Below are positions 19,138 to 28,270 of a DNA stretch of 64,000 nucleotides, piece by piece. Source of the DNA: Pectobacterium polaris (GTDB lineage: Bacteria; Pseudomonadota; Gammaproteobacteria; Enterobacterales; Enterobacteriaceae); assembly GCF_002307355.1 (NCBI RefSeq), contig NZ_CP017481.1, forward strand, positions 1,922,001-1,986,000. Direction: 5' to 3'. The translations under genes were made by a program, and so were the position numbers. The notes under the pieces are model-generated. The model was not told the DNA's origin. It saw only the letters and a program-made list of their open reading frames with translations, and searched no databases. Every line of letters starts with the position of its first letter. Positions within the stretch are counted from its first letter, which is position 1.

Positions 19138-20236
19138 ATGTTTGAAATTAATCCGGTAAAAAACCGCATTCAGGATCTGTCTGAACGTAGTGCCGTTCTT
19201 AGGGGGTATCTTTGACTATGATGCCAAGAAAGAACGCCTCGAAGAAGTAAACGCCGAGCTGGAACAACCTGATGTCTGGAATGAGCCTGAACGCGCTCAG
19301 GCATTGGGAAAAGAACGTTCCTCGCTGGAAGCTATCGTCGACACCATCGATCAATTGGCTCAGGGCCTGGAAGATGTGAATGGTCTGCTTGAGCTCGCGG
19401 TGGAAGAAGACGACGAAGATACGTTTAATGAAACGTCGGTAGAACTGGACGCGCTGGAGAATAAATTAGGCCAGCTCGAGTTCCGTCGCATGTTCTCCGG
19501 TCAGTACGACAGTGCGGATTGCTACCTGGATATTCAGGCGGGTTCTGGCGGTACGGAAGCGCAGGACTGGGCCAGCATGCTGGTGCGTATGTACCTGCGT
19601 TGGGCGGAAGCCAAAGGGTTTAAAACCGAAATTATTGAAGAGTCAGACGGTGACGTGGCCGGTACGAAATCCGCCACTATTAAGATCATCGGTGACTATG
19701 CGTTTGGCTGGCTGCGTACTGAAACGGGCGTACACCGTCTGGTGCGTAAGAGTCCGTTCGATTCCGGCGGCCGTCGTCACACCTCATTCAGCTCCGCGTT
19801 TGTCTATCCGGAAGTGGATGACGATATTGATATCGAAATCAATCCAGCCGACCTGCGTATTGACGTTTACCGCGCATCCGGTGCGGGTGGTCAGCACGTT
19901 AACCGGACAGAATCCGCGGTGCGTATTACCCACATTCCGACCAACATTGTTACGCAGTGTCAGAATGACCGTTCCCAGCATAAAAACAAAGATCAGGCGA
20001 TGAAACAGCTGAAAGCGAAGCTGTATGAGTTTGAGATGCAAAAGAAAAATGCTGAGAAGCAGATGATGGAAGACAACAAGTCTGATATCGGCTGGGGCAG
20101 CCAGATTCGTTCCTATGTTCTGGATGATTCGCGCATCAAAGATTTACGTACCGGCGTGGAAACACGTAACACGCAGGCGGTACTGGATGGCGATCTGGAC
20201 AAATTTATTGAAGCAAGTTTAAAAGCGGGGTTATAA
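19138..20236 (+). CDS. prfB: Peptide chain release factor 2 (programmed +1 frameshift)
   Basis: RF2 ends translation at UGA and UAA. The gene is read as 19138-19212 joined to 19214-20236. After 25 codons the ribosome reaches CTT TGA C at 19210-19216, slips by one base and continues with GAC. The stimulatory AGGGGG lies at 19201-19206. The joined product is 365 residues, the usual RF2 length. The anticodon-like SPF and the catalytic GGQ (250-252) are present. Residue 246 is Ala, as in most bacteria, not the Thr of E. coli K-12. lysS follows 8 bp later, the normal enterobacterial arrangement. Confidence 0.97.
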
Positions 20237-20244
20237 GAATTCAC

Positions 20245-21762
20245 ATGGCTGAATCACAATCACAGGGTGCCGATCAGGCGCAAGATCTGAATAATGAATT
20301 AAAAGCGCGTCGTGAAAAGCTGGTGGCGCTGCGTGAAACCGGGATCGCATTCCCGAATGATTTCCGCCGTGACAGCACGTCCGATCGTCTGCACGCTGAG
20401 TTCGATGCCAAAGAGAACGAAGAGCTGGAAGAATTGGGTATCGAAGTGACTGTCGCGGGTCGTATGATGACCCGTCGCATCATGGGTAAAGCCTCTTTCG
20501 TGACCTTGCAGGACGTTGGCGGCCGTATTCAGCTGTATGTGTCCCGCGACGATTTGGCTGAAGGCATCTATAACGAGCAGTTCAAGAAGTGGGATCTGGG
20601 CGATATTCTGGGCGCGCGCGGCAAGCTGTTCAAAACCAAGACTGGCGAGCTGTCCATCCACTGTACCGAACTGCGTCTGCTGACCAAAGCACTGCGTCCG
20701 CTGCCGGATAAATTCCACGGTCTGGCCGATCAGGAAACCCGCTATCGTCAACGCTATCTGGATCTGATTGCTAACGACGAATCACGCAATACCTTCCGCA
20801 TCCGTTCTAACGTGATGGCGGCAATTCGCCGCTTCATGGTGGATAACGGCTTTATGGAAGTTGAAACGCCAATGATGCAGGTGATCCCCGGCGGCGCATC
20901 TGCCCGTCCGTTCATCACGCACCATAACGCGCTGGACATCGACATGTACCTGCGCATCGCGCCGGAACTGTACCTGAAGCGTCTGGTTGTGGGTGGTTTT
21001 GAGCGTGTGTTCGAGATCAACCGTAACTTCCGTAACGAAGGTGTTTCCCCGCGTCACAACCCTGAATTCACCATGATGGAACTTTATATGGCGTATGCCG
21101 ATTATAAAGACCTGATTGTGTTGACGGAGAACCTGTTCCGTACGCTGACGCAGGACGTGCTGGGCTCGACGACGGTACAATACGGCGACCAGACATTCGA
21201 CTTCGGTAAGCCGTTCGAGAAGCTGACGATGCGCGAAGCGATTTGCAAATACCGTCCTGAAACCAACGTTGCCGATCTGGACGATCTGGAGAAAGCGACC
21301 GCGATCGCCCAGTCTCTGGGGATCAAGATCGAGAAAAGCTGGGGTCTGGGCCGTATCGTGACCGAGATCTTCGAAGAAACTGCAGAAAGCAGCCTGATCC
21401 AACCAACCTTCATCACCGAATATCCGGCTGAAGTGTCACCGCTGGCGCGCCGTAACGATCAGAACCCAGAAATCACCGATCGCTTTGAGTTCTTCATCGG
21501 TGGCCGTGAAATCGGTAACGGCTTCTCCGAGCTGAACGATGCCGAAGATCAGGCAGAGCGTTTTGCTCAGCAGGTGAACGCTAAAGATGCAGGCGATGAC
21601 GAAGCGATGTTCTACGACGAAGACTACGTGACCGCGCTGGAACACGGCCTGCCGCCAACAGCCGGTCTGGGTATCGGTATCGACCGTATGGTGATGTTGT
21701 TCACGAACAGCCACACCATCCGCGACGTGATCCTGTTCCCTGCGATGCGTCCGCAGAAATAA
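20245..21762 (+). CDS. lysS: Lysyl-tRNA synthetase, class II
   Basis: LysS charges tRNA-Lys with lysine in the cytoplasm. At 505 residues it has an N-terminal OB-fold anticodon-binding domain ([14 protein letters not shown] onward) and the class II core: motif 2 [15 protein letters not shown] and motif 3 [11 protein letters not shown]. It is translated from the prfB transcript. A clear terminator follows at 21803-21830. Confidence 0.97.
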   Translation: MAESQSQGADQAQDLNNELKARREKLVALRETGIAFPNDFRRDSTSDRLHAEFDAKENEELEELGIEVTVAGRMMTRRIMGKASFVTLQDVGGRIQLYVSRDDLAEGIYNEQFKKWDLGDILGARGKLFKTKTGELSIHCTELRLLTKALRPLPDKFHGLADQETRYRQRYLDLIANDESRNTFRIRSNVMAAIRRFMVDNGFMEVETPMMQVIPGGASARPFITHHNALDIDMYLRIAPELYLKRLVVGGFERVFEINRNFRNEGVSPRHNPEFTMMELYMAYADYKDLIVLTENLFRTLTQDVLGSTTVQYGDQTFDFGKPFEKLTMREAICKYRPETNVADLDDLEKATAIAQSLGIKIEKSWGLGRIVTEIFEETAESSLIQPTFITEYPAEVSPLARRNDQNPEITDRFEFFIGGREIGNGFSELNDAEDQAERFAQQVNAKDAGDDEAMFYDEDYVTALEHGLPPTAGLGIGIDRMVMLFTNSHTIRDVILFPAMRPQK

Positions 21763-21802
21763 GATAGAGAAAGTCGGCCTGACGTTGTCGTAATACTTTA
21801 TT

Positions 21803-21830
21803 AAACCGGTGTAATTACACCGGTTTTTTT
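21803..21830 (+). terminator. Rho-independent terminator after lysS
   Basis: AAACCGGTGTAATTACACCGG forms a tight hairpin and is followed by seven T residues. It ends the prfB-lysS transcript 40 bp after the stop codon. Confidence 0.9.
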
Positions 21831-22038
21831 CTTATCGACAATGTAAAATTTTAGGGGAAACACGGGGATGAGGTTCCCGTAGGGACACCTCGCACCGTGG
21901 TAGCCCCGTGTATCTCGATCTCATCTCGATAGTATTATCATCTCGTTTTCCCTCCGCATTCTTGCCGTCATTCTGTGATTGTCGCCCAACGGGGGAAGAT
22001 GCTATTTTCAGGCATTCATTCACTGCCGGAACACCCTC

Positions 22039-22794
22039 ATGATGACGTACCGCGATGCCTGGTTCGAACTGGCGCTGTTAACCAATGGCCGCAGTTTTCC
22101 ACGGCATACACACGATGAGTTCGTCATCAGCGCCAATCTCAGCGGATTGGAAACGGTCTGGCTGGATGGAGAGACTTTTGTTGCCACCAACGATATGGTG
22201 ACGACCTACAATCCCGATCAGCTACAAGGCAGCGACAACGAATTTGACCGCTGGCAGTGCGCATCGCTGTACGTTCACCCACAGGCATTCGAGCATTATT
22301 TCCACCAAACCTTTCGGTTCTCACGGGGCTGGAATCCATCGGCACAATTGGCGTCCGAGTTAAAACAGCTGGTTACCTCTGATTTGGACGATAGCACGCG
22401 TCAGGAGCGCATTATCCTGCTGCTGGCGGGGTTGATGGAAAACCAGCATCATGTGCCGTCTCAAGGGCAGGTCAAAGAAGCTGAGCGGATCACGCGAATC
22501 AAAGACGGGTTGCTGAACGATCTCAGCTATGTCCCTACGCTTGACCAGCTTGCGCAGCAGGAGAATCTGTCGGTCGCACATCTGGTGCGCTCGTTTAATC
22601 AGGCGGTTGGGCTCCCACCGCTGGCGTGGCTGATGCAGCGACGCATGTGTAAAGCGCGGGAGCTGCTGCGGCAGGGCGCTGCGATTAGTCAGGTTGCGGG
22701 CGATGTCGGGTTTGCCGATCAGGCGCATTTCACGAAGGCCTTCAACCGCTATAACGCCATGACGCCAGGGCAATTCCGTCGTATCAATTTTTGA
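22039..22794 (+). CDS. AraC-family transcriptional regulator
   Basis: This 251-residue protein has an N-terminal cupin-like sensing domain (FPRHTHDEFVI with metal or ligand-type histidines) and a C-terminal AraC DNA-binding domain with two helix-turn-helices. The second one (GDVGFADQAHFTKAFNRYNAMTPGQFR) matches the family signature. It is followed 62 bp later on the same strand by a LysE-type exporter gene, a common pairing in which the regulator controls export of an amino acid or similar compound. The ATG at 22039 is chosen because residues before it have no family match. Confidence 0.88.
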   Translation: MMTYRDAWFELALLTNGRSFPRHTHDEFVISANLSGLETVWLDGETFVATNDMVTTYNPDQLQGSDNEFDRWQCASLYVHPQAFEHYFHQTFRFSRGWNPSAQLASELKQLVTSDLDDSTRQERIILLLAGLMENQHHVPSQGQVKEAERITRIKDGLLNDLSYVPTLDQLAQQENLSVAHLVRSFNQAVGLPPLAWLMQRRMCKARELLRQGAAISQVAGDVGFADQAHFTKAFNRYNAMTPGQFRRINF

Positions 22795-22856
22795 CAATAC
22801 AGCGTTTCCCTTCGGCTCTACACTCGCCTTATTGCTTAACGCTCGAAGGGAATACC

Positions 22857-23540
22857 ATGCTGTTAGTTGTCTTCACGGGGATGCTGCTATCCCTGTCACT
22901 CTGTCTCGATTTGGGGATGGTCAATACCGCTATTATTAACCGTGGGCTGCGGCACGGGGCGCGTTCAGCGTTTTATATCGGGTTGGGTTCCTGTTTCGGC
23001 GATCTGTTTTATGCCACGCTATCGGTGCTGGGTCTGGCGGTGGTGTTTAACCTGACGCCCGTTCGCTGGGTGCTATGGATTGGTGGCGGGCTGATTCTGC
23101 TCTGGATGACATTCAGCATGGCGCGTGCAGCATGGCGTGACTATCAGGTTAAACGCTTTGCTGACCTGTCTGCGACAGCGAATACGGCGGATTTCACTGT
23201 GCCACCTGCCCGGTATACCGAGTTTTTCAGTGGCATCGGCATGGCGCTGGCGTCACCGACGGCGCTGCTATGGTTTGCGGCGATTGGCGGCACGATTATC
23301 GCACAGTCTACGGATGGCTCAGCCTTCATGATTAGCCTGTTTCTGCTGGGCTTTTTCGTCGGCGGCGTGCTGTGGACGTTCTTCCTTGCCGCGCTGGTGA
23401 AATACGGCCAACGTCTGCTGAAAGAACGGATCTCATTCTATTGCAGCCTGATCTCGGCGCTGCTATTTGCCTATTTTGCCTGGCACGTCATTTCCAACGG
23501 CTATGAGACGCTGTTTCTGCCACTCTCCACCGTTGCATAA
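22857..23540 (+). CDS. LysE/RhtB-family exporter
   Basis: This 227-residue inner-membrane protein has about six predicted helices and the LysE-family N-terminus (FTGMLLSLSLCLDLGMVNTAIINRG, with the small-residue motif replaced in part). Family members export amino acids such as lysine, arginine, threonine or homoserine lactone. The substrate is unknown. The ATG at 22857 has a GAAGGGAA ribosome site. The neighbouring AraC regulator probably controls it. Confidence 0.85.
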   Translation: MLLVVFTGMLLSLSLCLDLGMVNTAIINRGLRHGARSAFYIGLGSCFGDLFYATLSVLGLAVVFNLTPVRWVLWIGGGLILLWMTFSMARAAWRDYQVKRFADLSATANTADFTVPPARYTEFFSGIGMALASPTALLWFAAIGGTIIAQSTDGSAFMISLFLLGFFVGGVLWTFFLAALVKYGQRLLKERISFYCSLISALLFAYFAWHVISNGYETLFLPLSTVA

Positions 23541-23576
23541 CCGGCTAAAATATCAGCACGTTGCCGGGTTTTTTAC

Positions 23577-23604
23577 TTGCTCGGCAACGGCATAGCGCTA
23601 TAAT
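23577..23604 (+). promoter_or_regulatory. Promoter of tRNA-Gly
   Basis: TATAAT at 23599-23604 is 16 bp after TTGCTC (23577-23582) and is followed by a GCC discriminator, 18 bp before the tRNA. Confidence 0.65.
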
Positions 23605-23621
23605 GCCAGTCGCTTCTGTGT

Positions 23622-23695
23622 GCGAGTGTAGTTCAATGGTAGAACGGCAGCTTCCCAAGCTGCATACGAGGGTTCGATTCCCTTCACTCGCTCCA
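23622..23695 (+). tRNA. glyU: tRNA-Gly (anticodon CCC)
   Basis: A 74-nt tRNA with GCGAGTG/CACTCGC acceptor stem, TTCGATTC T-loop, encoded CCA end and anticodon CCC at 23654-23656 (loop CTTCCCAAG). The sequence is very close to E. coli glyU. Its last 18 bases are repeated at 26014, marking it as an integration site. Confidence 0.96.
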
Positions 23696-23774
23696 AAAAT
23701 ACCACCCCTGAAGTTCTCCAAAGTCCAAAAAACCCAGTGATGACAATGCTTCGTGCTACTTCTCAGTCGTTTAG
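23678..23774. repeat. Left 97-bp direct repeat (attL-like)
   Basis: This copy includes the last 18 bases of tRNA-Gly and 79 bases downstream. It matches 26014-26110 at 91 of 97 positions; the first 39 bases are identical. The part of 23775-24171 that follows shows no convincing gene. Confidence 0.85.
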
Positions 23775-24171
23775 GGAAAGCCCCGTCTGGTAAGGGATTA
23801 CCGGAACGGTAGCGTGTTCCTTCTCTCGCCTGATTTTTTTTCACCACGCCACGGTGAAATAATAATATGTATTTAAATTCAAATAGATAGATGGTTTTTC
23901 TGTGGGTTCCCGAACTGACAAAAAACGCCAAAACTGAAATTTGTTTCAATGATTTCAGTTGGCACCCAAGCGCACAAGCCTAGTCACGGCGCAGTCTGGC
24001 GGGTTGGTTTGTAGAAAAAGAAAACTGAAAAATTTTTATGATCCGAAAACTTCAGGCGGGTGCGGTGTAGCGCCGATTTTTTCAGAATATAATTTAAGTG
24101 TGGTAATGTTTTTATTCTATGGAAGATGCTATAAACTACAGATACATAGCTCTGAAATAATTATATAAGTC

Positions 24172-25788
24172 ATGGGGCATTTAATGAATTTACAACATCC
24201 TCTTCAAGTTAAAATAAAAAAAGATTATAAAGGAAAGGTTGCAGCAATAAAAAAGAAATTATCTACCTATGATGACGATTCTTTTCTTTATAATATTTAT
24301 CAACATTTTCAAAAAATCAGAGAGCCTGATTATGGGGTTACATCAAATTTCCCATGGTGCTGTTTTTTAGCACTAAAGTGGAAGTTTACTGAACCATTGA
24401 AAGGAAGAACTGTATCAATGCATGAGCGAGATTTTATTGATATAGTAAACAGGATATATAATCTTCAAAATGAAGTGAAAGACCTGTTTGATAATAACAA
24501 GGTGTTATTAAGTATACGTAGGATGTTAATAAATCAAAAATTATATCAAGTTCCTATGAAATTAGAGTTAAATACATTATCTCGGCAGTATTATTGGTAT
24601 TGCAATTATGATGGCGGATATTTTGAAAAAAAGTTTTTTGATTTATATGGTCTAAGCCTTGAGTCTTATTATAAAATTAGCGCATACTTTGCGATGCTGT
24701 CATGCATTGATGATGGTAAAGAATCAACACTTATTCCTGTGCAAACTTATTTGATTCATCTTGTTCCATGTTTTGGTGCTGATGTTTTAAAAAAATATTT
24801 AAATTTAGTATCAGTAAAAAAGGTTGAATTAAGAAGCTTTTTGAGTGAATTTAAAGATTTTGAGTCAAAAGAGATTGAATACTATTTAGATCCACCAATG
24901 TTGAATAAACCCTTCATTCATACAGATGATGGCTTAGTTATACTAAGCAAACATCTTTTAAGAGCCTCTCTCGCAGCCCTAGTTCCTTCAGTGCTAAAAA
25001 AAGAGGATGGTTCAAACTATAAGGATAAATTTGGACGTGTCATGGAGTCTTATATAGCGACTTTACTAGGTGAACTTTCATCTGATGTTATTGTAGAAAA
25101 TGAGCTTATCAAGCTGTATAGAGACAATAAAATATCTGAAAAAACTAAAGTTGTTGATTTTGTTGTTTGCGAAACTGAAGGTAATGTATATATTGACTCA
25201 AAAGCGATCGAGCCAGATAAAACAGTAAAGTATTCAAATACGCCCCTACACATTAAACAACGGTTGAGTAATAGCTTTATTAAAGGTGTCATACAAGGTC
25301 AAGACTGTGCGAGAGCAATAAATGAAATATACAAAAAGCCTATATCTGAACGTGATTCTTTAATAATAATAACTCACATGGATCATTATATTTCCACTGG
25401 TAAGTCGATTGAGGAAATGTTAGATCATTCACTTTTTAATATGATTGAAAATAAGCATGGTTTCCTTTCCATAAGCAAGAATAGAATTTATTATATGACA
25501 ATAGATGAATTTGAATTAATGATTGAGGTCTCTCGAGGTAAAAATATATCAATAACGTCAATAATTGATGATTGCTCTAGAAACGACTCAGCAAGTGAAA
25601 CTCAAAAATTTAATGTTATGATGCATCTTCATAAGATATCGCCTGAAGGAATCCCTGATAAAGAGATTATATCAAATAATAGAGAATTCCTTTTTGATGA
25701 GTTGATTGACTCCATGGGGAAATCCAGTGAACACTGGAATGGAAAAGTGATGGAATATTTAGCAATAAAAAGATATATCCTAAGCTAA
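24172..25788 (+). CDS. Uncharacterised protein with PD-(D/E)XK nuclease-like core
   Basis: This 538-residue protein has no recognised full-length family. Its C-terminal half contains a pattern of the PD-(D/E)XK nuclease fold: Glu292 (FGRVMESY), Asp329 (KVVDFVV) and Asp342-x-Lys344 (VYIDSKA), followed by a helix with QGQDCARA. There is no signal peptide or membrane segment, and Lys/Ile/Asn content is high. Codon use is AT-rich, unlike all neighbours, which indicates recent transfer. It is alone in the tRNA islet. A role in phage or plasmid defence is inference from these two facts. The ATG at 24184 is an alternative start; neither has a good ribosome site. Confidence 0.75.
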   Translation: MGHLMNLQHPLQVKIKKDYKGKVAAIKKKLSTYDDDSFLYNIYQHFQKIREPDYGVTSNFPWCCFLALKWKFTEPLKGRTVSMHERDFIDIVNRIYNLQNEVKDLFDNNKVLLSIRRMLINQKLYQVPMKLELNTLSRQYYWYCNYDGGYFEKKFFDLYGLSLESYYKISAYFAMLSCIDDGKESTLIPVQTYLIHLVPCFGADVLKKYLNLVSVKKVELRSFLSEFKDFESKEIEYYLDPPMLNKPFIHTDDGLVILSKHLLRASLAALVPSVLKKEDGSNYKDKFGRVMESYIATLLGELSSDVIVENELIKLYRDNKISEKTKVVDFVVCETEGNVYIDSKAIEPDKTVKYSNTPLHIKQRLSNSFIKGVIQGQDCARAINEIYKKPISERDSLIIITHMDHYISTGKSIEEMLDHSLFNMIENKHGFLSISKNRIYYMTIDEFELMIEVSRGKNISITSIIDDCSRNDSASETQKFNVMMHLHKISPEGIPDKEIISNNREFLFDELIDSMGKSSEHWNGKVMEYLAIKRYILS

Positions 25789-26013
25789 TGGCTTGCATTT
25801 TTGAGTCGTGATGCAGTTTAGGATCTCTGCTCATAGCCACGTATGATTTTATCAAATTTAAAATTCTGTATGCGGTGCATGTTGACTAACGCCTTATTAT
25901 CTTCTAGTTGTCTAAGTGGTTGTTGAAGAGAGATATGTATAGGAATGTGATTAGTCTAGTTTTTTCAAATCATAAAAATTAAACAATTACATTAAGTTAT
26001 GTGGCATATTCGC
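25789..26013. other. Gene-free right part of the islet
   Basis: AT-rich sequence with no supported gene, RNA or hairpin terminator. It ends at the right-hand repeat. Confidence 0.5.
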
Positions 26014-26110
26014 TTCCCTTCACTCGCTCCAAAAATACCACCCCTGAAGTTCCCCAAAGTCCACAAAATTCAGTGATGACAATACTTCGCGCTACTTCTC
26101 AGTCGTTTAG
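26014..26110. repeat. Right 97-bp direct repeat (attR-like)
   Basis: This second copy starts with the 18-base tRNA-Gly 3' end, TTCCCTTCACTCGCTCCA, without the rest of a tRNA, and continues with the same downstream DNA. Six mismatches against the left copy are all beyond base 39. The 213 bp up to the next gene shows nothing else. Confidence 0.85.
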
Positions 26111-26323
26111 TGAAAACCTCATCTATCTAAATCTACAGCCTAGTGCGTATAGTTATGCGTATAGGGAATGATGACACCTGAAATACTATACGCACTCCAT
26201 TTACAGATTTTGAGAACCGCTGTGCCAAGCCATAGAGTAAAATCCAAGAAAACGCGTAGGGTTTTAAGCGCGCTTTCTGGTGATTGTTATGGTCGAAACT
26301 CATCTGGCAGGGAGAGTAACTTC

Positions 26324-26833
26324 ATGGTTCGTAGAAACTTTCTTCAAATTCAGGGTGTTTTCTACCGTTCTGTGTTGGCGACGAATGCTGGGGCTGTCCT
26401 TGATCCGCCGGGGCCACAAAGTGCAGGTCGCTATCATAGACATGGCCAGCCTGCACTCTACATGAGTCCATTTCCGGAGTGGTCAATCAGTGCTGTTTCA
26501 GGCTATATGAGAGAAGATGGTCTTGCTCGTGTTCTTATCCCGATTAGCGTTACCGATGCATGGGTGCTGGATCAGCGAAATGAGGAGATTTCTCTACGTA
26601 TGGGAATTAACCCGCAAACGTCGAATGGCTCCTGGCGGGAGGCGATCAGGAGCGGGCTAGTCCCAGGTTCATGGGTTAACGCAGATCGTGCAAGAGCCAG
26701 TGGAGCTGACGGCATGATTGATTGTTCCCGAAACATTCCTAATGGATGGCATCTTTGCCTCTTCCGGTGGAATGAGCCAGAAACGCCGCAGGTAAAAGTT
26801 TGCGGCGATCCAATCAAAGTTTCACTTTCCTGA
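26324..26833 (+). CDS. RES-domain protein
   Basis: This 169-residue protein resembles the RES domain found in NAD+-degrading toxins: VFYRSV near residue 15, GRYHRHGQPALYMS (Arg36, Tyr46, Ser48), and a late ADGMIDCSRNIPNGWHLCLFRW segment. The position 11 residues after Tyr46, normally the catalytic Glu of the family, is Ala57 here, so activity is doubtful or the alignment is shifted. No Xre/MbcA-type antitoxin gene is next to it. The ATG at 26324 is chosen for its GGGAGAG site; an upstream start adds 52 residues with no family match. The 3' end overlaps the convergent gene by 12 bp. Confidence 0.65.
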   Translation: MVRRNFLQIQGVFYRSVLATNAGAVLDPPGPQSAGRYHRHGQPALYMSPFPEWSISAVSGYMREDGLARVLIPISVTDAWVLDQRNEEISLRMGINPQTSNGSWREAIRSGLVPGSWVNADRARASGADGMIDCSRNIPNGWHLCLFRWNEPETPQVKVCGDPIKVSLS

Positions 26834-27892
26834 TTTCACCACCGTCGTCGTCCAGTAGGGTAAATCCCAGGTGCCGCCGAGGTGGATCATGCGGCATGAG
26901 CCCGTGATTGACATGCGACTCAATTGGAATGCTTTGCCATCCCATGTCCAGGCGTCATAACTCATGCAGTCCGCGAGCCCGCGTCCTTTCTGCACTGAGG
27001 TAATCTCACCGTTTTCATAGCCTGTTCCACTTGTCGTCACGAGCTGCGGCTGAGTCTGCATGGCGTTGTCGATAACCCAATAAGCGTAGCCTTCGTTGTA
27101 AGCGGCGCGCCAACAGAGAGTACTGAGCAGCGACATGCTGTCATTCAGCGGAATGCGTTCAATTGGCTCTGCTTCTTGATAATCCTGCGGTGGGAAACTG
27201 TCGCAGTCATCTGCCTTTAGCGTCTTAAGCAGCGTTTTCTGGATAGCCGCCTGTTCCGCATCTGTCAGATTTCTTGATCGTGCCTGTTTAGTTGCTGCCG
27301 CGTAGATGACGGGGGTTGCTACAGCAGGTAACGCGCTGCTTTCACTTCCTTTTTTGGTGATAGCGTCCGTTTTGCCAATGCGACCCTGTCTTTCATCCAT
27401 CTTTAACAAAACGGCGTAGGCTCCCGCTCCAGACAGCTCGGAAACGATGCCATTGTGATGAAACGCCACTTTCCCGTTTCCTTTTAGTGCCTGTAGGACG
27501 AGGGGAATCTGTGTCTCATTTAGCTGCCAGAGGTTGTCTCCGGTCGAGGTGAGCGGGCCTTTATCTATGCCGTCAATGGTTAGCGTTAGTTTGGTGCCTT
27601 GAGGCATCGCTTTGTCTACCTCAGCGAGCGTAACGTCGGCTGTTATTGGCGTATTTTGCCCAGCATGGCGTGTGATGAGAATCGAGACGTCCTGTGCTTC
27701 CTTATCTTCTCCCATGTACTTCTCTTCTGGCGAGTAGCCGGCAGCCCGACACGTTAGCGTGTTATCACAGACCACTTCCCAGTCTTTATGAAAGAAAGTG
27801 CTATCGGCGAAGGTGGTGGCAAACGCCAGAACAGGCATCCCGGTGATCAGTGCGGTTAGCATAGGGAGGCGAGAAGGGAGAGAAAAAGTCAT
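26822..27892 (-). CDS. DUF1176 periplasmic protein
   Basis: This 356-residue protein has a signal peptide (cleavage near FAT-TFA) and the DUF1176 features: an N-terminal WEVVCDNTLTCRAAGY segment with a cysteine pair and a C-terminal cysteine-containing half (LADCMSYDAWTWDG, GSCRMIHLGGTWDLPYW). The function of the family is unknown; location is periplasmic. It is a single gene, convergent with the RES-domain gene. The 378 bp upstream (27893-28270), shared with lpxP, shows no gene. Confidence 0.82.
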   Translation of the reverse strand: MTFSLPSRLPMLTALITGMPVLAFATTFADSTFFHKDWEVVCDNTLTCRAAGYSPEEKYMGEDKEAQDVSILITRHAGQNTPITADVTLAEVDKAMPQGTKLTLTIDGIDKGPLTSTGDNLWQLNETQIPLVLQALKGNGKVAFHHNGIVSELSGAGAYAVLLKMDERQGRIGKTDAITKKGSESSALPAVATPVIYAAATKQARSRNLTDAEQAAIQKTLLKTLKADDCDSFPPQDYQEAEPIERIPLNDSMSLLSTLCWRAAYNEGYAYWVIDNAMQTQPQLVTTSGTGYENGEITSVQKGRGLADCMSYDAWTWDGKAFQLSRMSITGSCRMIHLGGTWDLPYWTTTVVKSGK

Positions 27893-28270
27893 TTTCCATC
27901 AATTCCTTGATTATGTTGTGGCTTGTCGCCAGCGCTATTTTAGCGGCCAGAAAGCCAGTCGCTGTTTTTGACATATACCAAGATGGTAGCGTTAGACGGC
28001 GTGATATTGCGAATATTTCTTGTCCGACCACTCCATTATTAAGTGTGAATCGGGTATGATGCCGCTGCCGTTAACCGTTCATCGGCTGCTCAAAATCCCC
28101 TCAGTGTTATCAGCATGTTTATCCTGCTTTTTAACCTCACGCGCGATAACGGTCAGAAACAGTTTTCCACACAGTTGAAACGATCCCTATAAAAAAGTGT
28201 CATGATAGATGTAGCGCGATGAGAACGACTCTTTATGCGGTACGCTGTTAATCACTTAAAGACGAGTATC

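Larger units (their letters stand above)
23678..26110. mobile_element. Small AT-rich islet at tRNA-Gly
   Basis: The stretch between two copies of a 97-bp repeat (23678-23774 and 26014-26110) is markedly AT-rich compared with its GC-richer neighbours and carries a single large gene. The first copy contains the 3' end of tRNA-Gly, so the layout is that of an element inserted at a tRNA attachment site. No integrase or transposase is present. It is therefore a remnant, a satellite mobilised in trans, or a cassette acquired by homologous exchange. Confidence 0.72.

Noticed and set aside
23545..23949. 134-codon ORF on the minus strand across tRNA-Gly
   Set aside because: It runs antisense through the tRNA gene; part of its product is the familiar spurious translation of tRNA 3' regions (GNRTLVCSLGSC-like). 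No ribosome site or family.
23775..24171. Integrase or excisionase gene in the islet
   Set aside because: No frame gives a recombinase motif (R-HxxR-Y or serine recombinase); the region has no supported coding sequence.
26014..26031. Possible second tRNA-Gly
   Set aside because: Only the 18-base 3' end is present; no D-arm, anticodon arm or 5' acceptor strand precedes it.
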